DNA of 64,000 nt from Streptomyces qaidamensis (GCF_001611795.1 NZ_CP015098.1:7440001-7504000); one strand, 5' to 3'. Positions 1 through 8,932 are shown, counted from the first letter of the stretch. A program made the numbers and translations. Notes: generated from the letters alone by a model not told the origin.

Positions 1-1
1 G

Positions 2-559
2 CTGCGGCTCGGCCCGTTCCGCGTGGTCGGCACCTCGATGGGCGCCTACGTCGCCCAGGAACTCGCCCTGACCCGACCGGACCTGCTGCGCCAGGCCGTG
101 CTCATGGCCAGCCGGGCCCGCAGCGACGCCCTGCGCGCCGCGCTCGCACGCGCCGAGCGCGAGCTGCACCTCTCGGGAGTGCGGCTCCCCGCCAGCTACC
201 AGGCCGTCGTCCAGGCCATGCAGAGCCTGTCGCCCCGCACCCTGGATGACGAACAGTCCATCGTCGACTGGCTGGACGTCATGGAACTCTCCGGGCAGAA
301 CGAGGCCGGCCGGGGCGCCCAGCTCGGGCTGGAGCCGATGCCCGACCGCCGCCGGGCGTACGCCGCGATCGGTGTCCCCTGCCACGTCATCTCGTTCGCC
401 GACGACCTGGTGACCCCGCCGCGCGCGGGGGAGGAACTGGCCGGGATCATCCCGGGCGCCGGCTTCGAGGTCGTTCCGGACGCCGGGCACTACGGCTACC
501 TGGAGAACCCGGAGGCCGTGAACAAGAGCATCTTGGGGTTCTTCGGCAACGCGGGCTGA
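2..559 (+). CDS. Alpha/beta-hydrolase, C-terminal part (5' end outside window)
   Basis: About 185 codons of an alpha/beta-hydrolase fold protein whose beginning lies left of the window. The reading frame is open from base 2, and the ATG at 23 falls inside the nucleophile elbow (GTSMG), so it cannot be the true start. The elbow Ser, an acid-loop Asp (FADDLVTPP) and a C-terminal catalytic His (DAGHYG) are in the family order and spacing, so the visible triad is complete. The substrate cannot be inferred; such proteins include esterases, thioesterases and C-C hydrolases. It converges on the aminotransferase-methyltransferase gene and the two are separated by a strong terminator. Whether it belongs to the NRPS cluster is unknown. 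Confidence 0.85.
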   Translation: MRLGPFRVVGTSMGAYVAQELALTRPDLLRQAVLMASRARSDALRAALARAERELHLSGVRLPASYQAVVQAMQSLSPRTLDDEQSIVDWLDVMELSGQNEAGRGAQLGLEPMPDRRRAYAAIGVPCHVISFADDLVTPPRAGEELAGIIPGAGFEVVPDAGHYGYLENPEAVNKSILGFFGNAG

Positions 560-575
560 CCCCCGGCGGAAACAC

Positions 576-610
576 AGGGGCGGGGCGGTCGTCACGACCG
601 CCCCGCCCCT
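576..610. terminator. Bidirectional terminator hairpin
   Basis: A perfect 16-bp G+C-rich inverted repeat (576-591 with 595-610, loop TCA) lies between two convergent genes. A short T-rich stretch follows on the plus side. It is probably shared by the hydrolase gene and the leftward aminotransferase operon. Confidence 0.8.
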
Positions 611-628
611 TCTCGCTGCGACGGTTCC

Positions 629-2746
629 TCACTCGGTGGTCAGCAGCCAGAGCCACGTCGACGGCGCGCCCAGCGGCTCGCGCCGCTCCACCCGCAGCCC
701 CGCACCGGCGAAGGCGTCCTCGTACGTCCTGCGGTTCATGATGGGCGTGTCCATGAACGCGTGGACCAGCTCGAACCCGACGGAGAACATCGGCAGGGTC
801 TCCCGCCGCTCCTCCCAGTCCTGGGCGACCGTGTCACCGATCAGGAACCGCCGGGCCTCCGGGAAGACCCTGCGCAGCGTGCGCATGACCCCCTCGGGGT
901 CGCCGGTGGCGTCGAACAGGTCGTGCATCATCAGGAAGCTGGTCACCAGGTCGACCTCGGGGAACGTACGGCCCGAGAAGGCCAGTACGTCCCCGTGCAC
1001 GATGTCGATGCGGTCCGCGAGCCCCGCGTCGGCGACCCGCTTGTTCGCCTGGACGCACGCCCCCTGGTTGATCTCTATGCCGGTGCCGCGCCGGTGCGGG
1101 TGGCCGTCGCACAGCCGCAGCAGCCGAGTGGCGTCCCCGCAGCCCAGGTCGGCGACCGTGCGGAAGTCGACGGTGGCCAGCACCTCCTGCTCGAGCGGCA
1201 GCATCAGCTCCCGGCCCACCTCGCCCGAGCCGACGGCGACCATCCCGCCGTCCCGGTCGACGTCCTGCTCGAACACGGAGGTCCCGCGGGCCAGTCCGGA
1301 CAGGCCCCGCAGCACCTCGTGGTAGCCGCCGACGCCCCAGGTGAAGAAGCCCCGCATCCGGACCAGCTCCCGGCCGGCCCCGGTGAGTATCACCGTGGGG
1401 GTCGGGCCGTCGGCCAGCTCCACGTAGCCCAGCAGTGCCACGACCCGCAGCAGCGGCATCAGCCCGGTGGCGTCGGTGCCCGCCTTCGTGGCCAGCTCGT
1501 CGACGGTGTGCTCGGGCCGCTCCGCCAGCCGGTCCCAGACCCCCAGCCGGGTCAGCGCGAACACCGCGTGCGCGCCGACGTAGCCGTTGAACAGGTCCTC
1601 GGGGGCGACCGGGTCCAGCGTCGGCACGGGCAGCACATCATGGGCCGCGCCCAGGCCGTGGCCGCTGGAGGCGTGCGACCGGGGCGAGGCCAGCAGAGTG
1701 CCCAGCGCCTGGCAGAACTGGTCGGTGTCCTCCGCGGTCCCGACGGTCACCCGCACGTGCCCCGGGTAGCCGAACGGCGTGAGGTCGCGGACCAGGATGC
1801 CGTGCTCGTCAGCGAGACGCGACGCGAAACGGGTGCTGTTCCCGGGGGTCTTGACCATCACGAAGTTGGTGACCGAGGGCACGTACGACACCTCCAGGGC
1901 GGTCAGGGTGCGGCACAGCCGCTCCCGCTCCCGCGTGGTGCGCTCGTACACCTCGGCGATGTGGTCGGGGCTGCCCAGCGCGGCCAGCGCCGCCTGCTGG
2001 GCGAGCCGGTTGACGCTGAACGGCAGCGCGCGGCGCGCGTCCACGATCCCCGCCACGAGGTCGGCCGGACCCACCGCGTAGCCGGCTCGGAGGGCTGCCA
2101 GGCCCCATGCCTTGGAGAACGTCCGCAGCACCAGCAACCGCCGGCCCGCACGGACGGCGTCCAGGGCGTGGTCGAAGCCCGGCCCGGCGAACTCCATGTA
2201 CGCCTCGTCGAACACCGGGACCACACCCGTGCGTTCGCAGGCCGTCAGGATCTCCTCGACCGCGGCCGGGGACAGCACCGTGCCCGTCGGGTTGTGCGGG
2301 TTGCATACGAACACCAGGCGCGCGCCGTCGTCCACGGCCTCCACCAGGGCGGTGGCGGACACCCGGTCCCGGTGCAGCGGCACACTGCGCACGGTGGCAC
2401 CCGCCACCGCCGCCGAGGTGGCGTACCCGGGGAACGTGGACTCCGTGACGACGACCGTGTCACCGGGCCCGGCCGAGGCGAGGGTGATGAGCAGGACCAG
2501 CTCGTCGGCGCCGTTGCCGACGGCGACCATCTCCGTGGAGACGCCGACGTGTTCGGCCAGGGCCTCGCGCAGGGCGGTGACCTCGCTGTCCGGGTAGGTG
2601 GAGCACCGGCCCTCGAGCTCCTTGGTGGCCGAGGCGATCACCCCCGGGGGCGGGCCGTAGGGATTCTCGTTGCAGTGGAGGCGCAGCATCCCGTCGGCCC
2701 GCTCGTGCTCACGGTGGAGGGAGTGCACTGTCGGTGGGCGGCTCAC
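629..2746 (-). CDS. Fused HisC-like PLP aminotransferase and MppJ-like SAM methyltransferase
   Basis: A 705-residue two-domain protein. Residues about 1-355 are a fold-type I PLP aminotransferase of the histidinol-phosphate type (HCNENPYG near the start, NPHNPTG, the PLP lysine in TFSKAWG near residue 211). Residues about 365-705 are a SAM-dependent methyltransferase with a winged-helix lead-in, a VADLGCGDA SAM loop near 535 and a C-terminal part resembling the aromatic 2-keto-acid C-methyltransferase MppJ (MMHDL, RRFLIGD, FSVGFELVH). The likely job is C-beta methylation of an aromatic 2-keto acid followed by transamination to a beta-methyl amino acid. The GTG at 2746 is chosen because AAAGGAG lies just upstream; a longer reading from GTG 2818 overlaps the vioB-like stop but lacks that site. 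Indole-pyruvate is an attractive substrate given the cluster's trpC, but this is inference. Confidence 0.8.
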   Translation of the reverse strand: MSRPPTVHSLHREHERADGMLRLHCNENPYGPPPGVIASATKELEGRCSTYPDSEVTALREALAEHVGVSTEMVAVGNGADELVLLITLASAGPGDTVVVTESTFPGYATSAAVAGATVRSVPLHRDRVSATALVEAVDDGARLVFVCNPHNPTGTVLSPAAVEEILTACERTGVVPVFDEAYMEFAGPGFDHALDAVRAGRRLLVLRTFSKAWGLAALRAGYAVGPADLVAGIVDARRALPFSVNRLAQQAALAALGSPDHIAEVYERTTRERERLCRTLTALEVSYVPSVTNFVMVKTPGNSTRFASRLADEHGILVRDLTPFGYPGHVRVTVGTAEDTDQFCQALGTLLASPRSHASSGHGLGAAHDVLPVPTLDPVAPEDLFNGYVGAHAVFALTRLGVWDRLAERPEHTVDELATKAGTDATGLMPLLRVVALLGYVELADGPTPTVILTGAGRELVRMRGFFTWGVGGYHEVLRGLSGLARGTSVFEQDVDRDGGMVAVGSGEVGRELMLPLEQEVLATVDFRTVADLGCGDATRLLRLCDGHPHRRGTGIEINQGACVQANKRVADAGLADRIDIVHGDVLAFSGRTFPEVDLVTSFLMMHDLFDATGDPEGVMRTLRRVFPEARRFLIGDTVAQDWEERRETLPMFSVGFELVHAFMDTPIMNRRTYEDAFAGAGLRVERREPLGAPSTWLWLLTTE

Positions 2747-2814
2747 GGTGTCTCCTTTGACTGGAAGGGCCTGCATGCGAGGGCGCGCGAACGGCTGCCC
2801 GGTCCGGCGGCCGC

Positions 2815-5565
2815 TCACCCTCCGAGCTCGACGCCGGGCGACTGGAAGGCGGGCCCCAGAACGGTGCGGGCGCCCTCCGCGGAAGGCACGGCCATCAGCT
2901 TCCTGGCCTCAACCTGCAGCTGGAACATCAGCCCAACGGCGTCGTCCAGCTCCTTGGGATGGCCGTTGAACACCCGGTTCAGGGCGGTGAGAAGACGGGT
3001 GTAGGAGGCGTCGCAGCGCAGGGATTCCCGGCGCCCGACCGAGTCGGCGGGCAGCCGGTAGGTGTCGGGGTCGTCGATCACCGGGTGGACACCCTCGGGA
3101 TCGAAGGGAATCCGCGGGCCGGTGTAGCCCCAGGTGCCGTCGGAGGCGCGGGCGAGCTGCCGGCCCTCCACGATCTCGGCGAACATGTAGTAGTGCCCGA
3201 GCTCCCCGGGGTCGCCCAGACCGTCGCCGTCCAGGTCGTGCGGGGAGCCCTCGCCCTGTTCCACGATCTGGTGGATGGCGAGCAGCGCCGACCGGCTGTC
3301 GGTGACCTTGTAGAGCGTGCCCGGCGCGTCCGGCCAGCCGACCTGGAGCTCCGGATCGCCGGTGAACAGCTTCCCGTCGCGGTCGAGGCGGATGATGGCC
3401 CGGGCGATGCGGTTGTACAGCCAGGCGATGGTCTGCGGTTCGTACTCCGCCTTCGAGAACCAGGTCCGCAGGCGCTCCACGTCGTCGTCGTCGATGTGCC
3501 GCAGCTCACCGTCGCGGGTGACGCGGACGCTCTGCGGGGAGATCACGTGCCCCTTGAACGGCTTGCCGTCCACCATGGGGTGCTGCGGCTGTTCGATCGT
3601 CATGAACACGTCCCTGACGTGCTCCAGTGACAGCTTGCGCAGCCGTACCCGCAGATCGGGCAGGACACCGGCGGGCAGCGCGCCGGGGAAGGTGGGCACC
3701 AACCCGGGACGGCCGATCCGCGGCTTCCCGCCGACGGCGTTGAGGAGGTTGCACACTTGGGCCATGTGCTGCATCTCCTCGCGCACCACGGCCCGGATCA
3801 GGCCGACGATCTCCACGTTGTGCCCCGGCTTCACCGACAGCAGGGCGGCCAGGTACGGCGGGATGGTCGCCAACTCCACCAGCATCGCTTGCTGGAGGAC
3901 GTCCCTCAGCTCCTCGACGCTGGTGATGTCGAGCAGTTCGGGGCGGGGCCCGCTGTCCAGCCAGCTCACGATCATGTCTCGCTTTCCTGGAGAGAGGTCC
4001 CGGGTGACCGGCATGTGGTTGGGGGAGTCCGGCGGCGCCAGCAGGGTCCGCCTGATGTACGTGCGGTAGCGCAGTACGTCGTTGTAGTTGCCGAGGTCCA
4101 GCACGTCCCGCATCACCGGATAGAGGTTCGCGTACTGCTGGAAGACCGGCCGGACGTCCCGCAGCCAGGTCGGCCGCTCGGGAGCGCGGTAGGCGTCGAA
4201 CACACGGACCGCGAGCTTCCCGTCGGGTTCGCCCTTGCGGTGCAGCGGCCCGTACGCCACCTCGGCCAGCGCCCCGTCGATCACCCTGCGCGGATTCCCG
4301 GGGTCGGTGCCGGTCAGTGTCACCCAGGCGCGGCCCTGGGCGTCCGTGACCACCTCCTCCGGCAGCGATACCGGCCGAGGGGCCGAGCCGGCGTCCAGGA
4401 ACAGCCGCACACCCGCCGCCGGGCGGCCGTGGCGTGTCGCGTACAGGGTCGTGCCGGCGCTCTCCTGCGGGGTGTCCGGGTGGAGGCGGAACACGGAGCC
4501 GTCGGCGTGCACCCACGAGGCGTCGGCGTTCTCGGAGAGCAGCGTGGCCGGTGTGTCGCCGGCCGACACCACCGCCAGGCGGCGACGGCCGGCCAAGGCC
4601 AGCTGTGCGCGGTCGAGGCGGACCGTGGCGATGCCCGCGCTGCGCTCGTAGAAGCCGCGGTCGATTCCGTCGAGCGGGGCGAGGACCTGCGGGCGGGCGT
4701 CGTCGTCCAGCACGGCCAGGGCGAGCGGGCCGACGTCCTTGAGCGGCCCGCCGCGCCCCTCGGCGCGGATGCTGTTTCCCAGGTCGACGAAGACGGTGGA
4801 GGAGGGTTCGTCCACCCGGCACGGCGCGTGGAACAGCGGACTGCGGTCGTCGGCCTTGCGCAGTCTGCGCCCGGCGAGGAACCGGCGCGGCTCGCCCTTG
4901 AAATAGGGGCCGATGGAGCCGACGACCCGGCCGAAGGTGAGGTTGTCCGGCCAGCGCTCGACGCCGTCCTCCACGGCGTCCATCGTCATCTTGACCGAGA
5001 GCATCCCGTCCTGGGTGAGCCGCCGCAGGGCCCGCAGGAAGGGGGAGTCCAGGCGCTCGGCCCAGGTCACGTCGGTCAGCACCGACTGGTACGTGCCGGC
5101 CATGTCCGGCCGCCCCGAGGGCAGGTCGGCACGCGGCCACAGGTCCTCCACCGCGGACGGCAGGAAGTCGCCGCGCAGCAGCTCGTCCCCGTCCGCGTCG
5201 ACCAGCCGGGGCCGCCAGCCGTAGATCTCCGGGACCATCTGGTTGTGCGGGTCCAGGTCGACCATCTTGCCGTCGGTGCGCAGGTCGTCGTCGACGAGGC
5301 GGCCGCCGACGACGGGATCTCCCCGCTTGTCGGTGAGCTGGCGGCCGTCCGGCATGCAGACGCTGGTGACCGCCACGTCCGCCAGCCTCAGCGTGCCGGG
5401 GCCGCGGGGGTTCCACAGCCCGTTGACGTCGGGCAGGTCCATCCGCCACTGGTAGCGCGGCTCGAACAGGTCGTTGTCGAAGTACTGCGGCACGTTGTTG
5501 GCCGTGGCCACGTCGGTCTGTATCGTCCCGGCGAAGTTCAGCCGGGGAAAGCCAAGGTACGACAA
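2815..5565 (-). CDS. VioB/RebD-like iminophenylpyruvate dimer synthase family protein
   Basis: A 916-residue protein. Its start (SYLGFPRLNFAG, then TANN) matches the N-terminus of VioB-type enzymes, and its C-terminal half has the ferritin-like fold of that family (VELATIPPYL near residue 562, EEMQHM near 595, then an LGHYYMFAE helix carrying further His/Glu ligands). Known relatives (VioB, RebD, StaD) couple two imines of aromatic 2-keto acids. No VioA/RebO-type amino-acid oxidase is in the window; the fused aminotransferase next door could supply or consume the keto acid. It is slightly shorter than VioB and RebD (about 1,000 residues). The start is TTG, with GGAGGG about 11 bases upstream. 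It is 23 bases downstream of the P450, probably in one operon. Confidence 0.75.
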   Translation of the reverse strand: MSYLGFPRLNFAGTIQTDVATANNVPQYFDNDLFEPRYQWRMDLPDVNGLWNPRGPGTLRLADVAVTSVCMPDGRQLTDKRGDPVVGGRLVDDDLRTDGKMVDLDPHNQMVPEIYGWRPRLVDADGDELLRGDFLPSAVEDLWPRADLPSGRPDMAGTYQSVLTDVTWAERLDSPFLRALRRLTQDGMLSVKMTMDAVEDGVERWPDNLTFGRVVGSIGPYFKGEPRRFLAGRRLRKADDRSPLFHAPCRVDEPSSTVFVDLGNSIRAEGRGGPLKDVGPLALAVLDDDARPQVLAPLDGIDRGFYERSAGIATVRLDRAQLALAGRRRLAVVSAGDTPATLLSENADASWVHADGSVFRLHPDTPQESAGTTLYATRHGRPAAGVRLFLDAGSAPRPVSLPEEVVTDAQGRAWVTLTGTDPGNPRRVIDGALAEVAYGPLHRKGEPDGKLAVRVFDAYRAPERPTWLRDVRPVFQQYANLYPVMRDVLDLGNYNDVLRYRTYIRRTLLAPPDSPNHMPVTRDLSPGKRDMIVSWLDSGPRPELLDITSVEELRDVLQQAMLVELATIPPYLAALLSVKPGHNVEIVGLIRAVVREEMQHMAQVCNLLNAVGGKPRIGRPGLVPTFPGALPAGVLPDLRVRLRKLSLEHVRDVFMTIEQPQHPMVDGKPFKGHVISPQSVRVTRDGELRHIDDDDVERLRTWFSKAEYEPQTIAWLYNRIARAIIRLDRDGKLFTGDPELQVGWPDAPGTLYKVTDSRSALLAIHQIVEQGEGSPHDLDGDGLGDPGELGHYYMFAEIVEGRQLARASDGTWGYTGPRIPFDPEGVHPVIDDPDTYRLPADSVGRRESLRCDASYTRLLTALNRVFNGHPKELDDAVGLMFQLQVEARKLMAVPSAEGARTVLGPAFQSPGVELGG

Positions 5566-5588
5566 GGGGTGTTCGTCCCTCCGGGGAG

Positions 5589-6827
5589 CTAGCGGGCCGC
5601 CGGGGCGGCCCAGCGCACGTTCACCGGGAGCCGCGCCGGAGCGAGGTTGACCCTCGGCGCCGGGTACGCCAGTGGTTCGTCACGTGCGACGGCGACCTGT
5701 GAACAGCGGTCCATCAGCAGGGACATGGCGATCTCGGCGACCACCCGGGCGAGGGGCGCGCCGAGGCAGAAGTGCATGCCGTGCCCGAAGCCGAGATGGC
5801 GGTTGGACGTCCGGTGCAGGTCGAACCGGCCCGGGTGCGGGAACTGCGCCGGGTCCCAGTTCGCGGCGGCCGTCCACACGACGACGGGCGCGCCCGCGGG
5901 GACGGTGTGTCCGCCGACCTCGGTGTCGCGGGTCGCGAGCCGCAGCGCGCGGGGGAGCGGGCCCCGGTAACGGAAGACCTCCTCGATGGCCGCGGGCAGC
6001 AGCTTCCGGTCGGCCCGCACCGCGGCGGAGGCGGCCGGGTTCTCGTCCAGGCAGACCACCAGGTTCGCCAGCAGCATCGTCGTGGTGTTGTGGCCGGCCA
6101 GCAGCATCACCGCGGCGAGGCTCACCACCTCGTCCTCCGTCAGCGGCTCCCCGTCGACCTCGGCGGCGGCCAGCCGGCTGAGCAGGTCACCGCCCGGCTC
6201 CCGGCGGCGTCGCTGCACCAGTTCGTGCAGGTACTCCTCCAGCTGTTCCAGTTCCTCGCCCAGCCGATCGGCGCCCGCGGCCTGCGCGGCGGCCGGGTCG
6301 GTCAGGGCCGACGCCCAGCTCTGGAAGGCGCGCCGGTCGTCGTGCGGGATGCCCAGCAGATCGCACAGCACGATCATGGGCAGCGGGTAGGCGAAGCGCT
6401 CCAGCAGATCGAAGGTGCCGGCGCCGTCCAGGCCGTCCAGGATCGCGGTCGCCGTCTCGGCCACGCGCGGGGCCAGCGTGTTCACCAGCCGCCGCGAGAA
6501 CGCCTGGCTCACCAGGCCCCGGAACGCCCGGTGCCGGGCCGGTTCCATCGTGAAGAAGCTGGCTGAGGTGAGGCGTTCGATGACCGGCGGGATGGGCGTC
6601 TCCACCCCGGCGGCCCGGCTCGCGGCGCGCATGTCCGCGGAGAACGAGGGGTCGGACAGCACCTGCAGCGCCTCGTCGTACCCGAATATCTGCCAGGCCC
6701 GCAGAGATTCGTCGAACATCACCGGGCCGTCCTGCTGCAGGTGCGTCAGCCAGGCATAGAACTCCGCCACTTCCTTGTCGAGGGGGCGGGCCTCGTGGTC
6801 TTCCATTTCTGGCCCAGCAGGCAGCAT
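5589..6827 (-). CDS. Cytochrome P450
   Basis: A 412-residue soluble bacterial P450. It has the I-helix oxygen-activation motif (LAGHNTTT, near residue 242), the K-helix ExxR (EEVFRYR, near 283) and the heme-binding loop FGHGMHFCLG with the thiolate Cys near 353. Length and absence of a membrane anchor fit class I actinobacterial P450s. No ferredoxin gene is adjacent. It is first in a leftward operon with the VioB-like enzyme and the aminotransferase-methyltransferase, so it probably oxidises an aromatic intermediate or the finished peptide. ATG 6827 has GGAG five bases upstream; a second ATG at 6806 is possible. A concentric inverted repeat lies just upstream. Confidence 0.92.
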   Translation of the reverse strand: MLPAGPEMEDHEARPLDKEVAEFYAWLTHLQQDGPVMFDESLRAWQIFGYDEALQVLSDPSFSADMRAASRAAGVETPIPPVIERLTSASFFTMEPARHRAFRGLVSQAFSRRLVNTLAPRVAETATAILDGLDGAGTFDLLERFAYPLPMIVLCDLLGIPHDDRRAFQSWASALTDPAAAQAAGADRLGEELEQLEEYLHELVQRRRREPGGDLLSRLAAAEVDGEPLTEDEVVSLAAVMLLAGHNTTTMLLANLVVCLDENPAASAAVRADRKLLPAAIEEVFRYRGPLPRALRLATRDTEVGGHTVPAGAPVVVWTAAANWDPAQFPHPGRFDLHRTSNRHLGFGHGMHFCLGAPLARVVAEIAMSLLMDRCSQVAVARDEPLAYPAPRVNLAPARLPVNVRWAAPAAR

Positions 6828-6846
6828 GTCACTCCAGCAGAGAAAT

Positions 6847-6918
6847 GAGAATTCAACGGCTGACAGGGCAACTTGAGACTAGCGCAGCCTCGTTGCCCTG
6901 TCAGTCGTGGTCATTCTC
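6847..6918. promoter_or_regulatory. Concentric nested inverted repeat upstream of the P450 operon
   Basis: Inner arms CTGACAGGGCAAC (6860-6872) and GTTGCCCTGTCAG (6892-6904) are perfect 13-bp complements around a 19-base spacer. Outer arms GAGAAT (6847-6852) and ATTCTC (6913-6918) share almost the same centre (about 6882). The element begins about 20 bases upstream of the P450 start. It could be a dimeric-regulator operator or, if transcribed, a leader hairpin. No terminator-like T run follows on the minus strand. Confidence 0.6.
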
Positions 6919-7081
6919 GAATTGTGCGGAGTGGTGCTGCATTACCCGGTGATTTCCGGGGTCTGCCTGTTTCTTTTCGCCACCGCTTAAATTCCGGTCG
7001 GCGGTGGTGAGTCCCGGGCCCCCCGGGGGATGTAGGGACCCGGGACGCCGGGGCGCCCCGTGGCCGGGGCGGGCGGTGCCG

Positions 7082-7891
7082 TCAGGCGTCGCGGTTGCGC
7101 AGCACCCAGTAGCCGACCGCGTTGGCGGCGAGGGCCCAGAAGACCAGCAGCGCGGCGGCCGCTCCGGGGCCGTAGGTGTCGGACTCGGAGACGCCCATCA
7201 GGGCCATGCCGGCCGGTCCCGGCAGAAAGTCAGCGGCCTTCTGCACGAACTCCACCGAGACCGATTGCAGCGTCATGGGCAGCACCAGCAGGATCAGGAA
7301 GCCCACCGTGATGGTCCCCGCCACACTGCGCACGGCCGCGCCGATCCCGATGCTGATCATGCCGACCACGCCGAGGTACCCGCCCACGGCCAGCGCCTGC
7401 CGCACGCTCGCTCCGGCCGTCACCGGATCGGCGACGTCGCCGAGAGCGGCGACGGCCGAGCCCAGCCCCAACGGAGCGACGACGAGGCCCGTCACGAACA
7501 GCACGGGAACCAGGACCACGCTCTTCGACAGCAGCATCCGGTACCGCACGGGCACCCACTGCAACGTCCCGCGGATGCTGCCGGTCGCATACTCGGAGGC
7601 GATGACCATCGTGGCCAGCGCGAGCACCGCGAACTGCCCCATGAAGACGACTCCGGTGCCCAGGTTCGCCAGCGGGTCCGTCGGCAGCTCGCCCCCGGCG
7701 GTCTGCGACGTCGAGGATCGCGCGGAGACCCCCACGATCACCGTGTAGGCGACCACCAGCGCGGCCGTGGACGCCAGGCACACCCAGGTGGAGCGCACCC
7801 CCCACAACTTCGTCCACTCCGCCGCGGCGGCCCCCACCAGCCCGCCGCGGCCCCGCGAGGGCGCCGCCGGAGCGGCCGTCGTGTCGTTCAT
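7082..7891 (-). CDS. ABC-2 type transporter permease
   Basis: A 269-residue membrane protein with about six hydrophobic segments, the first near residues 35-55 and the last just before a charged C-terminus. It has the EWTKLWGVRSTW start and the ASEYATGSIRGTLQ signature of ABC-2 permeases that pair with a separate ATPase. Its ATG overlaps the TGA of the upstream ATPase by four bases (ATGA), which implies translational coupling. The pair is likely a drug or peptide exporter, and in this setting probably exports the cluster product or gives self-resistance. The ATG at 7891 is chosen because of that overlap; the frame remains open upstream but has no coding character there. Confidence 0.88.
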   Translation of the reverse strand: MNDTTAAPAAPSRGRGGLVGAAAAEWTKLWGVRSTWVCLASTAALVVAYTVIVGVSARSSTSQTAGGELPTDPLANLGTGVVFMGQFAVLALATMVIASEYATGSIRGTLQWVPVRYRMLLSKSVVLVPVLFVTGLVVAPLGLGSAVAALGDVADPVTAGASVRQALAVGGYLGVVGMISIGIGAAVRSVAGTITVGFLILLVLPMTLQSVSVEFVQKAADFLPGPAGMALMGVSESDTYGPGAAAALLVFWALAANAVGYWVLRNRDA

Positions 7892-8832
7892 GCGTCCCAC
7901 CCGCCTGTCACATTCGCGCTCCGCGCGGTGCCGTACTCGACACTGTCGGAGGTCAGTTCCATGTACGCCTCCTCGAGTGAGGGTTCCTGCAGGCGCAGTT
8001 CGTGCAGCCGGATCCCGGCCTCGTGCGCCAGGTCGCCGATCTGCTCGGGCGTGGCGCTCCGCACGATCACCGCGTCGTCCGCGGTGAGTTCGGCCCCGAA
8101 GCCCGCCGTCCCGATCCGCCGGACCAGGTCCGTGCGGTCCGCCGGGTCGGGAACCCGCACCCGCACGGTGCCCAGGGAACTGCGCTCGATCAGCTCCAGC
8201 ACCGGAGTGTCCGCGATCAGCTTGCCCTTGCCGATGACGACGACCTGGTCCGCGGTCTGCTGCATCTCGCTCATCAGATGGCTGGAGAGGAAGACCGTGC
8301 GGCCCTCCTCGGCCAGCGAGCGCGCGATGGAGCGCACCCAGCGCACCCCGTCCGGGTCGAGTCCGTTCACCGGCTCGTCGAAGATCAGCACGCCGGGGTC
8401 GCCGAGCAGCGCCCCGGCGATGCCGAGCCGCTGGCCCATCCCCAGGGAGAACAGGCCGACCCGGCGGCTCGCCACCGAGGTCAGTCCTACTGCCTCCAGC
8501 ACCTCGTCGACCCTGCGCCGCGCGATGCCGTTGCTGCGCGCCATGGACGTCAGGTGGTTCCGGGCGGTCCGCCCCGGGTGCACGGCCTTGGCGTCGAGGA
8601 GCGCGCCCACCTCGCGGAGGGGATAGCGCAGTTCCTCGTACATCTTGCCGTTGACCAGGGCCCGGCCCGCCGTCGGCCGGTCCAGACCGAGGATCATCCG
8701 CATCGTCGTGGACTTCCCCGCACCGTTGGGGCCGAGGAAGCCGGTCACCCGGCCGGGCGTGATCTCGAGGTCGAGGCCGTCCACCGCGGTCACCGTCCCG
8801 TACCTCTTGGTGAGCCCGCTGAGGGTAATCAT
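7888..8832 (-). CDS. ABC transporter ATP-binding protein (drug exporter type)
   Basis: A 314-residue ATPase of the CcmA/DrrA type. It has Walker A (GPNGAGKST), a degenerate signature (FSLGMGQRLG), Walker B (VLIFDEPVNGLDP) and the switch His (LSSHLMSEM). The C-terminal extension after residue 220 is typical of drug-export ATPases. The ATG at 8832 has GGGAG six bases upstream and begins right at the conserved ITLSGLTKRYG strand; an ATG 20 codons earlier is less likely. It is co-transcribed with the permease. Its promoter region is shared with the divergent dioxygenase gene and contains two inverted repeats. Confidence 0.9.
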   Translation of the reverse strand: MITLSGLTKRYGTVTAVDGLDLEITPGRVTGFLGPNGAGKSTTMRMILGLDRPTAGRALVNGKMYEELRYPLREVGALLDAKAVHPGRTARNHLTSMARSNGIARRRVDEVLEAVGLTSVASRRVGLFSLGMGQRLGIAGALLGDPGVLIFDEPVNGLDPDGVRWVRSIARSLAEEGRTVFLSSHLMSEMQQTADQVVVIGKGKLIADTPVLELIERSSLGTVRVRVPDPADRTDLVRRIGTAGFGAELTADDAVIVRSATPEQIGDLAHEAGIRLHELRLQEPSLEEAYMELTSDSVEYGTARSANVTGGWDA

Positions 8833-8861
8833 GCTCGCTCCCTGTCGCTGTGCCGATGTGA

Positions 8862-8932
8862 CCACCGTAGAAATCGGTGGGGCGCGGTGCATCCGACGAT
8901 GGGAATCGGATGTCTACCACTTTCGTCGGGGG
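8862..8932. promoter_or_regulatory. Divergent promoter region with two inverted repeats and a TTCGT-GGGGG motif
   Basis: CCACCG (8862-8867) pairs with CGGTGG (8875-8880), and CATCCGA (8890-8896) pairs with TCGGATG (8906-8912). Both are spaced 7-9 bases apart, as expected for a dimeric regulator. They are followed by TACCACTTTCGTCGGGGG (8915-8932). A similar string occurs before the second ABC cassette at 16,293-16,312. The site lies between the ABC ATPase and dioxygenase genes. The regulator is not known; the cluster's own LuxR-type response regulator is a candidate. Confidence 0.45.

Noticed and set aside
761..3004. A 747-codon plus-strand frame opposite the aminotransferase-methyltransferase
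   Set aside because: It shows no family resemblance and spans the gap between two genes of the other strand; both minus-strand genes have clear motifs and ribosome sites.
7888..8920. ABC permease read as a 612-residue protein starting at 8,920
   Set aside because: The first 340 residues are an out-of-frame reading of the ATPase gene; the true permease start at 7,891 overlaps the ATPase stop.
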